A stretch of 64,000 nt of DNA, taken from assembly GCF_041296385.1 (NCBI RefSeq), contig NC_091015.1, positions 52,456,345 through 52,520,344 of the forward strand. Direction: 5' to 3'. The notes beneath the pieces were generated by a model. That model was given only the letters and a program-made list of their open reading frames with translations. It searched no databases and had not been told where the DNA came from. Position numbers and translations under genes: made by a program. This stretch comes from Aphelocoma coerulescens (Eukaryota; Chordata; Aves; Passeriformes; Corvidae). This document shows, piece by piece, positions 1 through 9,630 of this stretch. The first letter of the stretch is position 1; every line of letters begins with the position of its first letter.

Positions 1-399
1 AAACAATTTACTGTAGATGGAGTGAGAAGCAATGTAATTCTAAAATAATGCAGCATGATTCTTTCAGATGGTGTAAGCTATGTCAATAATGATGCCAGTC
101 ACTGTGCTGTGCAACATTAAAAAAACAAAAAAAATCCAACTAAACCAGTTTCCTAAGTAAGCCATTTAACCAAACCTGGGATTTCTCACTGAAAAATATT
201 CTTTGAAACAAACCACATTATATTCTATTTGACAGCTTTAAAACCTTTTTCCCTGTTGCAAATCTTCTTCCCAGGTATTAAATCTCCCAAAAGAACCTAT
301 TTCTTGGGTGTTTTATGTACATTACCACACACATGGCAGTCATGCCAGCTTCCCAGAGAGGCTCTGTCTCCATCACTTGAAGTCCTTGGGGAGCTGCAG
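1..399. other. CPNE4 intron, no recognised feature
   Basis: AT-rich non-coding sequence. The stretch near 355-400 weakly recalls the 3' part of CR1, but it is too short and degenerate to call. No exon, RNA gene or clear repeat was seen. Confidence 0.4.
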
Positions 400-1074
400 G
401 GACACCCCAACAACTGTCAAACTGGCTTGGCAGCAGCTACCAACTGCACCCTGAAACATCAACCCGTCAAAGGTGCATATAGCACCTCTTGTGAACCTAT
501 ATCAGAAAGGGCAGCAGCTGCCAGAGGCAAGAGACACAAAGGAAGGAGAGGTAGGAGGCCTGTGAGACCACCCTAAAGAAGATCCAGGAGGAGGCATGGA
601 GAAAGGAATGCTGCGGGGACACAGCTGGAGATTCGCTCTTTGAAGGAAGTGCTCCATGCTGGAGGAGGCACCTCTGAGTGTGTACACCATCAGGTAAGGC
701 ACATGCTGGAGCAGAGATGCCCCTGAAGGGTCTGTGGCCTGCATGTAAGCCCAGAGCAGAGCTAAGAAAATGAGTGAAAAAAACCTCAAAGAGCAGCAAA
801 AAAAAATACCACTGTTTTCTGATCCTGACCTGTGTCACACAGCACCTCATCAAAGGGACTGAGCACAACATGAAGTGAAGGCAAAGGGAGTGAAGACCAC
901 AAAGGAGGCAGGAGAAGTGTCAGAAGTTGAGTACAGGGAAGGGGTAGGAAAAGTATTTTCCCTAAGAGGACTTTTTTTGTCTAATTTGTTTCTCTGTAGT
1001 TAAAACTTCACTTTGATTGGCAATTAATAAAATTAAGTAAAATTCCCTGAGTTGAGACCATTCTGGCTGTGACA
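400..1074 (+). mobile_element. Old degenerate avian ERV LTR (solo)
   Basis: The segment has the look of an old avian ERV LTR. It is purine-rich, with repeated 'catgctgga' motifs (about 655 and 695), a T-rich stretch near 970-980, an 'aattaataaaattaag' polyadenylation-like stretch near 1021-1037, and a 'gagttgagacc...ggctgtgaca' end near 1049-1074. This resembles, from memory, the 3' half of ERV-L-class LTRs of birds. The left edge is uncertain and no target duplication was found. The short open frames inside it are chance. Confidence 0.5.
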
Positions 1075-2429
1075 CCTCAGAGCAATGAGCTGTGGTGTTT
1101 CTCCATGCAAAATACTCGCAGCCACACAGAGGCGCAGATGCTTAACTGGGCATTAAAGTACCATCACACAGGCACATATGTGGTGTGTAACATCTTCCAG
1201 GCAAACATCAGCTTGCTGGAAATTCGGCCCATAGGGTCTGACACATTTCTCTTCCATGTAGTCTGATGGTTTAAAAGATCTGGTTAAGCTGTGTATGAAC
1301 AACAGTGCTCTAGAATTTGCACACCAAATTTCACAAGTATTTTTAACTGAAAATAATGAACCCACTCTTATAAAGGTTTACAGACTTCCAGCTGGAGAAG
1401 CTGAACAACGTTCTGTTTACTTCCCACAGCCATAATGTAAGATTGTGTGGATGAGGTATTACACAGTTAAAGGGTTAATAAAATTCTAGCAAAACTTGCT
1501 AAGGTAGGAACTTTCAAAATCCAAAGAAAACTCATAATTCACTACACTGAATGAGTTAGGAAACTAGTAACTTCCATACTTGACAGACACCTGGTATGTC
1601 CCTAGATCCAGAAATAATGATAAATAATCAGTTTTAAATTATTCTGTTGAGACAAAAAACATTTCACACAATATTTTTTGTCTGCGTTCAGTTTTCTCCC
1701 ATTCAAGTAAAGTCAACTTGCTCTTTAGTATTGCTGGTCAGAAGCCAAAGCATGTAACTAAGGTCCATATTTCATGGTTATCATCCAGTGTGAGGCCAGC
1801 AGGGACTATTTACTCATTTTCTCTCATCTTTTGTTTAACACAATGATTTAATTTTTGCCAGAACACTCCACTAACAAGCCTAATAATTTTAGTTTACTTG
1901 AGCATTTGTGTTTTCACAAGACTAAACTCTTTGGTGTTCCTCAAAGAAGAACAGAAGGGAGGTCCAGAACACCACAGGGATGGGCGAGATGAAGTATGCC
2001 TGGTTTATCCCAGCAGGCAAACCATACCAAGTTATTTAGGGAACAAAACTCTTTCCTGGTTCTATTCAGCCAGATGAGTGGGGAACTCCTTTCCAACCCC
2101 AGACCAAAACCAAATTTACTGTATGCATTTAAGCAAATCAATTCCCAGCTAAGCACCAAGGAAGACATCTAAGAAATCAAACTCCCTGGGCTCTCAAAAA
2201 GTATCTCATAGTCTGCTATCTCTTTTGTGGCTGAAGGCAGAAAAAAAATCCAAACAATCAAGCCAGAAGAAACCCATCTGGCAAATCGCACATTAAGGGA
2301 AAAATTCCTTCTCAATCTCATGATGCAACAGAGCAGAGATCCCCAAAGCAGAATCTTTTATTATAGCCTTCATCTTAATGCAGAGCTGCAAATGTCACAA
2401 GCATGCCAGGTTCAGCGCAGACAAGATTG
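1075..2429. other. CPNE4 intron, nothing recognised
   Basis: AT-rich non-coding sequence up to the ERV-L target site. The short open frames lack any recognisable motif or splice context. Confidence 0.4.
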
Positions 2430-2434
2430 ATCTC
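2430..2434. repeat. Target-site duplication, left copy (ERV-L)
   Basis: The five bases 'atctc' immediately precede the TG of the left LTR and are repeated at 9778-9782 just after the CA of the right LTR. This fixes both ends of the provirus. A 5-bp duplication is usual for ERV-L elements. Confidence 0.9.
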
Positions 2435-3186
2435 TGTTGGGGTTTCAGTTTAGTCCTAGTTTTTTTCTGTTAAAGGAATTTTTTCCCATAGCATGTTGCT
2501 AGGAGATAAATGGCCATACTTGAGAGGAGATAGCCATACTTAAGCAAGACAAAAGGGCCCGGCCAGGCTTTTGTTCTCACCTGGCGGGCAGTTCAGTTCG
2601 CTCTCAGCGTCTGGAGAGAGAAGCCGTGGAGAGAAGAGCTGCTGGTTCCCGTTTTCGGCGTCTTTCCTTTCTGCTGGGAACAACACCGGGGATCCCAAAG
2701 CTGCTTTCCCTGCCCTGCTGGAGGCTGGGCTGTGGCCGCCCGCCCCGCTGCTGCTTCGAGCCTTCGTTACGCTGTAGCCGTGCTTACCCTGCCTGCCTGG
2801 AGCCCCGGGGGGTTCCCCTTTTGGATACATCTCGTCTGCCACCCGGGATTTGTGTTTGTGCCTGCCGCTCCAGCCTACCAGTCCAGCCTGCTGTTTCCGA
2901 GACTCCGGGACCAGCTGCCCACCGGTTTGTGAAGCTCCTTTGTTCCACCCTTCCCCGGGATCCCAGGGCACCAGAGCAGCCGCGTGCTCCCCGAGCTCGC
3001 TCCGGAGCGCCCCCTGCAGCCGCGGGGGAACCATCGCACCTGCCCTGCTCACCGGGAGCCGCCAGCGATCCCTGCCGGCTGCGAGCGGAACTGCACCCGA
3101 GGGGAAATAGCCTGACAGCCGAGAAGGCTGGGACTGGGTTTGTGTTTGCTGTTACTGCCATAGTTGTTGTTGTTTTGTTTGACTAG

Positions 3187-3234
<48 letters not shown>

Positions 3235-3381
3235 AAGAACTGTTATTCCTATTTCCCACATCTTTGCCTAAAGACCCTTGATTTCAAAATTATAATAACT
3301 CAGAGGGAAAGGGGTTACATCTGCCACTCCAAGGGAGGCTTCTGCCTTCCTTAGCAGACACCTGTCTTTCAAACCAAGACA
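2435..3381 (+). repeat. ERV-L 5' LTR (947 bp)
   Basis: The LTR begins 'tgttgggg' and ends 'ccaagaca'. Its middle (about 2560-3120) is GC-rich and is followed by a TA microsatellite and then 'agtaaa', a possible variant polyadenylation signal. By eye it equals the right LTR at every base compared except the TA repeat. Two long open frames inside it (170 and 186 codons on opposite strands) occur in both LTRs, but I attribute them to GC content. Confidence 0.95.
3188..3231. repeat. (TA)22 microsatellite in 5' LTR
   Basis: An uninterrupted run of 22 TA units. The matching run in the 3' LTR has 26 units, which is the only difference seen between the two LTRs. Confidence 0.95.
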
Positions 3382-3386
3382 GATCT

Positions 3387-3404
3387 TGGCGCCCAACGTG
3401 GGGC
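3387..3404 (+). promoter_or_regulatory. Primer binding site, tRNA-Lys(CUU) type
   Basis: 'tggcgcccaacgtggggc' begins 5 bases after the LTR. It is the reverse complement of the 3' end of tRNA-Lys(CUU), the primer also used by HERV-K elements. Classical ERV-L elements of mammals use tRNA-Leu, so this primer is unusual next to an ERV-L-like pol. Confidence 0.9.
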
Positions 3405-3499
3405 CTGAGGGCATTAAGAGAGAGAGGTGAAAAAGGAATAACAGTTCCTGAATAACTTAAGTTTGTGTGTTGGATATAGGAACCTTGGTAGGCAGCACT

Positions 3500-5503
3500 A
3501 TGTGGTCTACTTTACCCTGGTTCGGGTGGCATGTGGCTGTGGCTATATTCTTTCCCTTTGCAGCCCCCTACTTGAATATGGGTCCTCTCACTAAGGCTAC
3601 CATTGCCGTTATCCAGCTTGCGCTATGGGTCGAGAAGGTGAGGAATTCATGGGTTTTTAACTTCCTCCGGAATGTGGGCATGTGGATAAACGGTTATCAC
3701 ACACTGAGCTCATGTTTTTGGGGTTATGTTAACAATGGTACCTTCTGTGAGGAAATGACACCAGGGGAAGTTTTCCCCCAACCCCTCAACCAGTTATTTG
3801 GACCCACCCCATCAATTTTTGAAGGGTTTAGATTCCCTCTGAATACTAACCACCTGCTGCTGGCAGGCCTACTCTATTTAGCATTCAAGGATAAGTTGAG
3901 ATTGGCTTGGATAACTACCCAGACACCAGCCCCAGAGACTAGAGATCCTGCCCCAGAGCCTGACCCTGCCCCAGAACCTGACATGGCCCCAGAGAGTAGA
4001 GTTCCTACCCCAGAGCCTGATCCTGCCCCGGAACCTGACACAGCCCCAGACACTAGAGATCCTACCCCAGAGCCTGATTCAGCCCCAGAGCCTGACACAG
4101 CCCCAGACACTAGAGACCCTGCCCCACAGCCAGATACCGCCCAACAGCCCACCTCAGAAATGGACTACCCGAAATGGGTGGGGGTACTGGCGAAAGGGAT
4201 GCAGGAGATATGCCAGGAGATGGGCCAGGTGCGCAAGGAGATGCGCCAGGAGATGGGCCAGGTGCACCAGGGGATATGCCAATTGCTAAGGGAATACACC
4301 TCCTCAGCTAGTGAAAAAACCTCTCCCTGCCCCAAAAAGGGTGAGGCTGACGGTGCAGCAGTGGAACCCACAGATGTTACAACCGCCCAGGTTTCAGCTG
4401 AACCCCAAGGACAAGTACAGCCAGCAGCAGTCGCCCCTGTGCAAAGGAGGAAGTGTAAGACCAAATCAGTACGACCAGTTAATGATGATGGGGAACCAGG
4501 GCCCTCACAACCAGCAGGGGAGCCAGAGCCAGAAATCATCATTGAGTCCCTGTCGTACGACAGTCTCCGTGGTATGCGAGACGACATTGTGCGAAGGGGG
4601 CGTGAGCCTTATACCACCTGGCTGCTTCGGGTTTGGGACCTCATGGGCACAAGTGTGCAACTGGATAGTGGTGAGGCAAGGTATCTGGGATCGTTGACCC
4701 AGGACCCAGGTGTGAACCAGATATTTGTGAGGGAGCCAGGGCCCCTTTCTCTCTGGGACCGGCTCTTAATGAGTGTGAGAGAAAGGTTCATTCACAAAGA
4801 AAGAATGCAGGAGTACCATCATAGAATGCAGTGGAAGACACTTGAGGAAGGGATCCAGCAGCTAAGAGAGGTGGCAGTATTAGAGGTACTCTTTGGAAGG
4901 GATGGACAGCACGGTAATGACCCCGATAAGGTCAGGTGCACAGGACAGATGATGTGGAACCTGGCAAGGCTAGGGCCATCGCAATACACCACTTTCATTG
5001 CAACCATTGATGCTGACAATACCCGAGAAACAGTGGGCTCTGTTGCCAACAAGCTCAGGAATTATGACAGTATGGTCAATGGTCCACTGAAAACTCATGT
5101 CTCTGCTGTGGTCCAGGACCTCAAAGAGGAGATAAAGGAGATAAGGGAGGAGATGAGGAAGGTCAGTGTGGCACCAGTGCGAGTCACAGGCCCCCAGGTC
5201 AGAGCCCGTCGTCCCCTTGCTAGAGAGAGAGGGTACACCCCACGAGCTGAGCTCTGGTTTTTCCTGTGTGAGCATGGGGAAGACATGAGAAGGTGGGATG
5301 GGAAACCCACTTCTGTCCTGGCAGCGCGGGTGCGTGAACTCAAGGAGGGAGGCACTAACCGAGGGGGTTCCGCTAAGGTGAAAGTAGCCTCAGCCTCCCG
5401 TGACCGAGCTGCCAGGTATTACAGACAGGAGGATGATATGTCAGATCCCCTCGAAGGTACCTCTAGTATGTATGCCCAGGGCAAGAATGATAACCAGGGC
5501 TAG
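3500..5503 (+). CDS. gag: ERV-L Gag polyprotein (intact, 667 aa)
   Basis: Structural polyprotein of the provirus. I chose the ATG at 3500 because it is the first in frame after the stop at 3458 and has A at -3. The N-terminus is unusual. Hydrophobic stretches lie at about residues 4-25, 33-44 and 117-129, and between the last two sit two cysteines (72, 83) and an N-glycosylation sequon (N79-G-T), so it could be a membrane-inserted leader. A Pro/Glu/Asp 19-residue tandem repeat follows (147 to about 216). Next comes a Gln/Glu/Met-rich, probably coiled-coil stretch near 230-270, then the conserved ERV-L-like Gag core from about residue 353 (YDSLRGMRDD...WLLRVWDLMG). No CCHC zinc knuckle is visible. 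The frame ends in UAG, directly followed by pol in the same frame. No frameshift or internal stop is present. Confidence 0.9.
   Translation: MWSTLPWFGWHVAVAIFFPFAAPYLNMGPLTKATIAVIQLALWVEKVRNSWVFNFLRNVGMWINGYHTLSSCFWGYVNNGTFCEEMTPGEVFPQPLNQLFGPTPSIFEGFRFPLNTNHLLLAGLLYLAFKDKLRLAWITTQTPAPETRDPAPEPDPAPEPDMAPESRVPTPEPDPAPEPDTAPDTRDPTPEPDSAPEPDTAPDTRDPAPQPDTAQQPTSEMDYPKWVGVLAKGMQEICQEMGQVRKEMRQEMGQVHQGICQLLREYTSSASEKTSPCPKKGEADGAAVEPTDVTTAQVSAEPQGQVQPAAVAPVQRRKCKTKSVRPVNDDGEPGPSQPAGEPEPEIIIESLSYDSLRGMRDDIVRRGREPYTTWLLRVWDLMGTSVQLDSGEARYLGSLTQDPGVNQIFVREPGPLSLWDRLLMSVRERFIHKERMQEYHHRMQWKTLEEGIQQLREVAVLEVLFGRDGQHGNDPDKVRCTGQMMWNLARLGPSQYTTFIATIDADNTRETVGSVANKLRNYDSMVNGPLKTHVSAVVQDLKEEIKEIREEMRKVSVAPVRVTGPQVRARRPLARERGYTPRAELWFFLCEHGEDMRRWDGKPTSVLAARVRELKEGGTNRGGSAKVKVASASRDRAARYYRQEDDMSDPLEGTSSMYAQGKNDNQG
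3938..4147 (+). repeat. 57-bp coding minisatellite in gag
   Basis: Three full 57-bp units (3938-3994, 3995-4051, 4052-4108) and a partial fourth encode a 19-residue Pro/Glu/Asp-rich repeat (TRDPAPEPDPAPEPDMAPE and variants). The unit is a multiple of three, so gains or losses of copies keep the frame. Confidence 0.9.
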
Positions 5504-5554
5504 AGGGGCCCTGCCTCTAGCCAGGAAGAGGCACGGGAGAACCGGGTTTTCTGG
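5501..5554 (+). promoter_or_regulatory. Predicted UAG readthrough signal (stop plus pseudoknot)
   Basis: Gag ends with UAG at 5501-5503 and the same frame stays open into pol. After an 8-nt spacer (5504-5511), TGCCTCT (5512-5518) can pair perfectly with AGAGGCA (5527-5533). The loop bases 5521-5526 (ccagga) can pair with 5549-5554 (ttctgg; five Watson-Crick pairs and one G-U). This gives an H-type pseudoknot with stems of 7 and 6 bp and connecting loops of 2 and 15 nt. The gammaretroviral readthrough pseudoknot also starts 8 nt after its UAG and has similar stem sizes. The pairings are seen in the sequence; the function is inferred. Confidence 0.75.
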
Positions 5555-8500
5555 ACAGTGTGGATCCGATGGCCTGGCACATCAGAGCCACAAAAATATG
5601 ATGCATTGGTTGATACTGGGGCACAGTGTACTTTAATGCCATCGGGACATGTGGGGGCAGAACCTGTATCCATCGCAGGGGTGACCGGGGGATCACAGCA
5701 GTTGACCCTTTTGGAAGCTGAGGTGAGCCTGACTGGGAAGGAGTGGCAAAAGCATCCGATTGTGACCGGCCCAGAGGCCCCGTGTATTCTGGGCATAGAC
5801 TTCCTCCGGAATGGCTATTACAAAGACCCAAAGGGACTCAGGTGGGCGTTTGGGATTGCTGCTGTGGAGGCAGAGGGCATTAGGCAGTTGAACACCCTGT
5901 CCGGACTGTCTGAGAATCCTTCTGCAGTTGGGCTCCTGAAAGTGGAAGAGCAACGAGTGCCAATTGCCACCTCGACAGTGCACCGCCGGCAGTATCGGAC
6001 AAATCGAGATGCTGTGATTCCCATCCACAAGATGATTCGTGAGCTGGAGAGCCAAGGGGTGGTCAGCAAGACCCACTCACCCTTCAACAGCCCCATTTGG
6101 CCTGTGCGCAAGTCTGATGGGGAATGGAGATTGACTGTGGACTATCGTGGCTTGAATGAAGTGACTCCACCGCTGAGCGCTGCTGTGCCCGACATGTTGG
6201 AGCTCCAGTATGAGCTGGAGTCCAAAGCAGCAAAGTGGTATGCCACCATTGACATTGCCAATGCATTTTTCTCCATTCCTCTGGCAGCAGAGTGCAGGCC
6301 CCAGTTTGCTTTCACCTGGAGGGGTGTGCAGTACACCTGGAACCGACTGCCCCAGGGGTGGAAGCACAGTCCCACCATCTGCCATGGACTGATCCAGGCT
6401 GCACTGGAAAAGGGTGAGGCCCCAGAACATCTGCAGTACATTGATGACATCATTGTGTGGGGGAACACCGCAACAGAAGTGTTTGAGAAAGGAGAGAGAA
6501 TAATCCAAATTCTCCTAAAAGCTGGTTTCGCCATCAAGAAGAGCAAAGTCAAGGGGCCTGCCCGAGAGATCCAGTTCCTGGGAGTGAAGTGGCAAGATGG
6601 ACGGCGTCAGATTCCCACTGAGGTCATCAATAAGATCACTGCGATGTCTCCACCAACCAACAAGAAGGAAACACAAGCTTTCCTAGGCGCCATAGGTTTC
6701 TGGAGGATGCACATTCCTGAGTACAGCCAGATTGTGAGCCCTCTCTACCTGGTTACCCGCAAGAAGAACGATTTCCACTGGGGCCCAGAACAACAGCAAG
6801 CCTTTGCCCAGATCAAGCAGGAAATCGCTCACGCCGTAGCCCTTGGCCCAGTCAGGACAGGACCAGAGGTGAAGAACGTGCTCTACTCTGCAGCTGGGAA
6901 CAATGGTCTGTCCTGGAGCCTCTGGCAGAAGGTGCCTGGTGAGACTCGGGGCCGACCGCTGGGATTCTGGAGCCGAAGCTACAGAGGGTCCGAAGCCAAC
7001 TACACTCCCACAGAGAAAGAAATCTTGGCAGCTTATGAAGGAGTCCAAGCTGCCTCAGAGGTAATTGGAACTGAGGCACAACTCCTCCTGGCACCCCGAC
7101 TACCGGTGCTGGGGTGGATGTTCAAAGGAAAGGTTCCCTCCACGCATCACGCCACCGATGCTACTTGGAGCAAATGGATCGCCCTCATCACGCAGCGCGC
7201 CCGAATTGGAAACCCAAGTCGCCCTGGGATCTTGGAAATAATTACGAACTGGCCAGAAGGTGAGACTTTTGGGTTATCTTCTGAAGAAGAAGAGGAGCAG
7301 GTGACGCGTGCCGAAGAAGCCCCACCGTATAACGAGCTACCAGAGAGTGAAAAACAATATGCCCTCTTCACTGATGGTTCCTGCCGAATTGTAGGCGCTA
7401 GCCGGAAATGGAAAGCCGCTGTATGGAGCCCCACACGACAAGTTGCACAGGCTACGGAAGGAGAAGGTGGATCGAGCCAATTTGCTGAACTCAAAGCCGT
7501 TCAATTAGCTCTGGACATTGCTGAAAGAGAGAAGTGGCCAAAGCTCTACCTTTACACTGATTCATGGATGGTAGCCAATGCTCTGTGGGGTTGGCTGGAA
7601 AGGTGGAATAAGGCAAAATGGCAGCGCAGAGGAAAACCAATCTGGGCTGCTGAGGAGTGGAAAGACATTGCCGCTCGAGTAGAGAAGCTATCTGTGAAGG
7701 TCCGTCATGTAGATGCTCACATCCCCAAGAGCCGGGCTAATGAAGAACATCGTAATAACAAGCAGGTAGATCAGGCTGCGAAAATAGAGGTATCCCAGAT
7801 AGACCTGGATTGGCAACATAAAGGAGAGTTGTTCCTAGCTCGATGGGCCCATGATGCCTCAGGCCATCAGGGCAGAGATGCCACCTATAAGTGGGCACGA
7901 GACCGAGGGGTGGATCTGACCATGGACAGTATCTCCCAGGTCATCCATGACTGTGAGACATGCGCTGCGATCAAGCAGGCCAAGCGGGTGAAGCCCCTGT
8001 GGTATGGTGGGCGGTGGTCCAAATACAAGTATGGGGAGGCCTGGCAGGTTGATTACATCACACTGCCTCAAACCCGCCAAGGCAAGCGCCATGTGCTCAC
8101 AATGGTAGAAGCCACCACAGGATGGCTGGAGACCTACCCTGTGCCTCACGCTACTGCCCGGAACACCATCCTGGGCCTTGAAAAGCAAGTCCTTTGGAGG
8201 CATGGTACCCCTGAGAGGATTGAATCTGACAATGGGACTCACTTCAAGAACAGCCTTATAAACACCTGGGCTAGAGAACATGGCATTGAGTGGGTGTACC
8301 ACATCCCTTACCATGCACCAGCAGCTGGGAAGGTTGAGCGGTGTAATGGACTGCTTAAAACCACCTTGAAGGCACTGGGTGGGGGGAGTTTCAAAAACTG
8401 GGAGGTGCATTTAGCAAAGGCCACCTGGTTAGTTAACACCCGAGGCTCCACCAGCCGAGCCGGCCCTGCCCAATCCGAACCCCTACAAACAACAGATGGG

Positions 8501-8686
8501 GATAAGGTTCCAGTGGTGCACATGAGAGGTATGCTTGGAAAAACTGTTTGGGTAAAGTCTGCCTTGAGCAAAGACAAACCCATCCGTGGGGTTGTTTTTG
8601 CTCAGGGACCAGGTTGTACCTGGTGGGTGATGCAAAGGGATGGAGAGACCCGATGCATACCGCAAGGGGACCTTGTTTTAGGGTGA
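5504..8686 (+). CDS. pol: ERV-L Pol polyprotein: PR-RT-RNase H-IN (intact)
   Basis: Replication enzymes, probably made as a Gag-Pol readthrough product since the frame follows the gag UAG without another stop and has no ATG nearby. Residue numbers here count the codon at 5558 as 1. The protease active site is LVDTGAQ with Asp19. The reverse transcriptase has LPQGWKHSP and the catalytic YIDD at 294-297. The RNase H begins at FTDGS (Asp606), with later ELKAVQLAL and YTDSW motifs. The integrase has an HHCC zinc finger (HDASGH ... CETC) and the D,D-35-E triad at Asp832, Asp891 and Glu927. Its C-terminal domain runs to the end. All key residues are present. No dUTPase or chromodomain was seen. The protein resembles bird ERV-L Pol from memory. 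Confidence 0.93.
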   Translation, partial: RGPASSQEEARENRVFWTVWIRWPGTSEPQKYDALVDTGAQCTLMPSGHVGAEPVSIAGVTGGSQQLTLLEAEVSLTGKEWQKHPIVTGPEAPCILGIDFLRNGYYKDPKGLRWAFGIAAVEAEGIRQLNTLSGLSENPSAVGLLKVEEQRVPIATSTVHRRQYRTNRDAVIPIHKMIRELESQGVVSKTHSPFNSPIWPVRKSDGEWRLTVDYRGLNEVTPPLSAAVPDMLELQYELESKAAKWYATIDIANAFFSIPLAAECRPQFAFTWRGVQYTWNRLPQGWKHSPTICHGLIQAALEKGEAPEHLQYIDDIIVWGNTATEVFEKGERIIQILLKAGFAIKKSKVKGPAREIQFLGVKWQDGRRQIPTEVINKITAMSPPTNKKETQAFLGAIGFWRMHIPEYSQIVSPLYLVTRKKNDFHWGPEQQQAFAQIKQEIAHAVALGPVRTGPEVKNVLYSAAGNNGLSWSLWQKVPGETRGRPLGFWSRSYRGSEANYTPTEKEILAAYEGVQAASEVIGTEAQLLLAPRLPVLGWMFKGKVPSTHHATDATWSKWIALITQRARIGNPSRPGILEIITNWPEGETFGLSSEEEEEQVTRAEEAPPYNELPESEKQYALFTDGSCRIVGASRKWKAAVWSPTRQVAQATEGEGGSSQFAELKAVQLALDIAEREKWPKLYLYTDSWMVANALWGWLERWNKAKWQRRGKPIWAAEEWKDIAARVEKLSVKVRHVDAHIPKSRANEEHRNNKQVDQAAKIEVSQIDLDWQHKGELFLARWAHDASGHQGRDATYKWARDRGVDLTMDSISQVIHDCETCAAIKQAKRVKPLWYGGRWSKYKYGEAWQVDYITLPQTRQGKRHVLTMVEATTGWLETYPVPHATARNTILGLEKQVLWRHGTPERIESDNGTHFKNSLINTWAREHGIEWVYHIPYHAPAAGKVERCNGLLKTTLKALGGGSFKNWEVHLAKATWLVNTRGSTSRAGPAQSEPLQTTDGDKVPVVHMRGMLGKTVWVKSALSKDKPIRGVVFAQGPGCTWWVMQRDGETRCIPQGDLVLG

Positions 8687-8822
8687 ACTACCCATGGCTC
8701 TGTACTTGTATCAGTATCAGCATGTACATATGTATATAATTTAGGTGATGCTTGTATTTATATGGTTAAAAAGTTAAGTTTCATGTAACATGTTAATATG
8801 GAAAAAAATTCGGGGTGGATAA
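8687..8822 (+). other. ERV-L 3' untranslated tail with short polypurine tract
   Basis: 136 non-coding bases separate the pol stop from the 3' LTR. Just before the LTR stands 'ggaaaaaaattcggggtggataa', an imperfect polypurine tract that could prime plus-strand synthesis. There is no room for env. Confidence 0.7.
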
Positions 8823-9574
8823 TGTTGGGGTTTCAGTTTAGTCCTAGTTTTTTTCTGTTAAAGGAATTTTTTCCCATAGCATGTTGCTAGGAGATAAATG
8901 GCCATACTTGAGAGGAGATAGCCATACTTAAGCAAGACAAAAGGGCCCGGCCAGGCTTTTGTTCTCACCTGGCGGGCAGTTCAGTTCGCTCTCAGCGTCT
9001 GGAGAGAGAAGCCGTGGAGAGAAGAGCTGCTGGTTCCCGTTTTCGGCGTCTTTCCTTTCTGCTGGGAACAACACCGGGGATCCCAAAGCTGCTTTCCCTG
9101 CCCTGCTGGAGGCTGGGCTGTGGCCGCCCGCCCCGCTGCTGCTTCGAGCCTTCGTTACGCTGTAGCCGTGCTTACCCTGCCTGCCTGGAGCCCCGGGGGG
9201 TTCCCCTTTTGGATACATCTCGTCTGCCACCCGGGATTTGTGTTTGTGCCTGCCGCTCCAGCCTACCAGTCCAGCCTGCTGTTTCCGAGACTCCGGGACC
9301 AGCTGCCCACCGGTTTGTGAAGCTCCTTTGTTCCACCCTTCCCCGGGATCCCAGGGCACCAGAGCAGCCGCGTGCTCCCCGAGCTCGCTCCGGAGCGCCC
9401 CCTGCAGCCGCGGGGGAACCATCGCACCTGCCCTGCTCACCGGGAGCCGCCAGCGATCCCTGCCGGCTGCGAGCGGAACTGCACCCGAGGGGAAATAGCC
9501 TGACAGCCGAGAAGGCTGGGACTGGGTTTGTGTTTGCTGTTACTGCCATAGTTGTTGTTGTTTTGTTTGACTAG

Positions 9575-9630
<56 letters not shown>

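Noticed and set aside
2540..3186. Open frames of 170 aa (minus) and 186 aa (plus) inside the ERV-L 5' LTR, repeated at 8928-9574
   Set aside because: They are identical because the LTRs are identical. They overlap on opposite strands in a GC-rich stretch and show no recognisable domain.
3181..3231. TA run as a TATA box of the LTR
   Set aside because: It is a microsatellite of variable length, and its position near the end of the LTR fits the polyadenylation region better than a core promoter.
3874..4587. Minus-strand open frames with Gly/Ser-rich repeats under gag
   Set aside because: They are antisense shadows of the Pro/Glu repeat and of gag.
8687..8822. Search for an env gene after ERV-L pol
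   Set aside because: Only 136 bases are available before the LTR; none is present.
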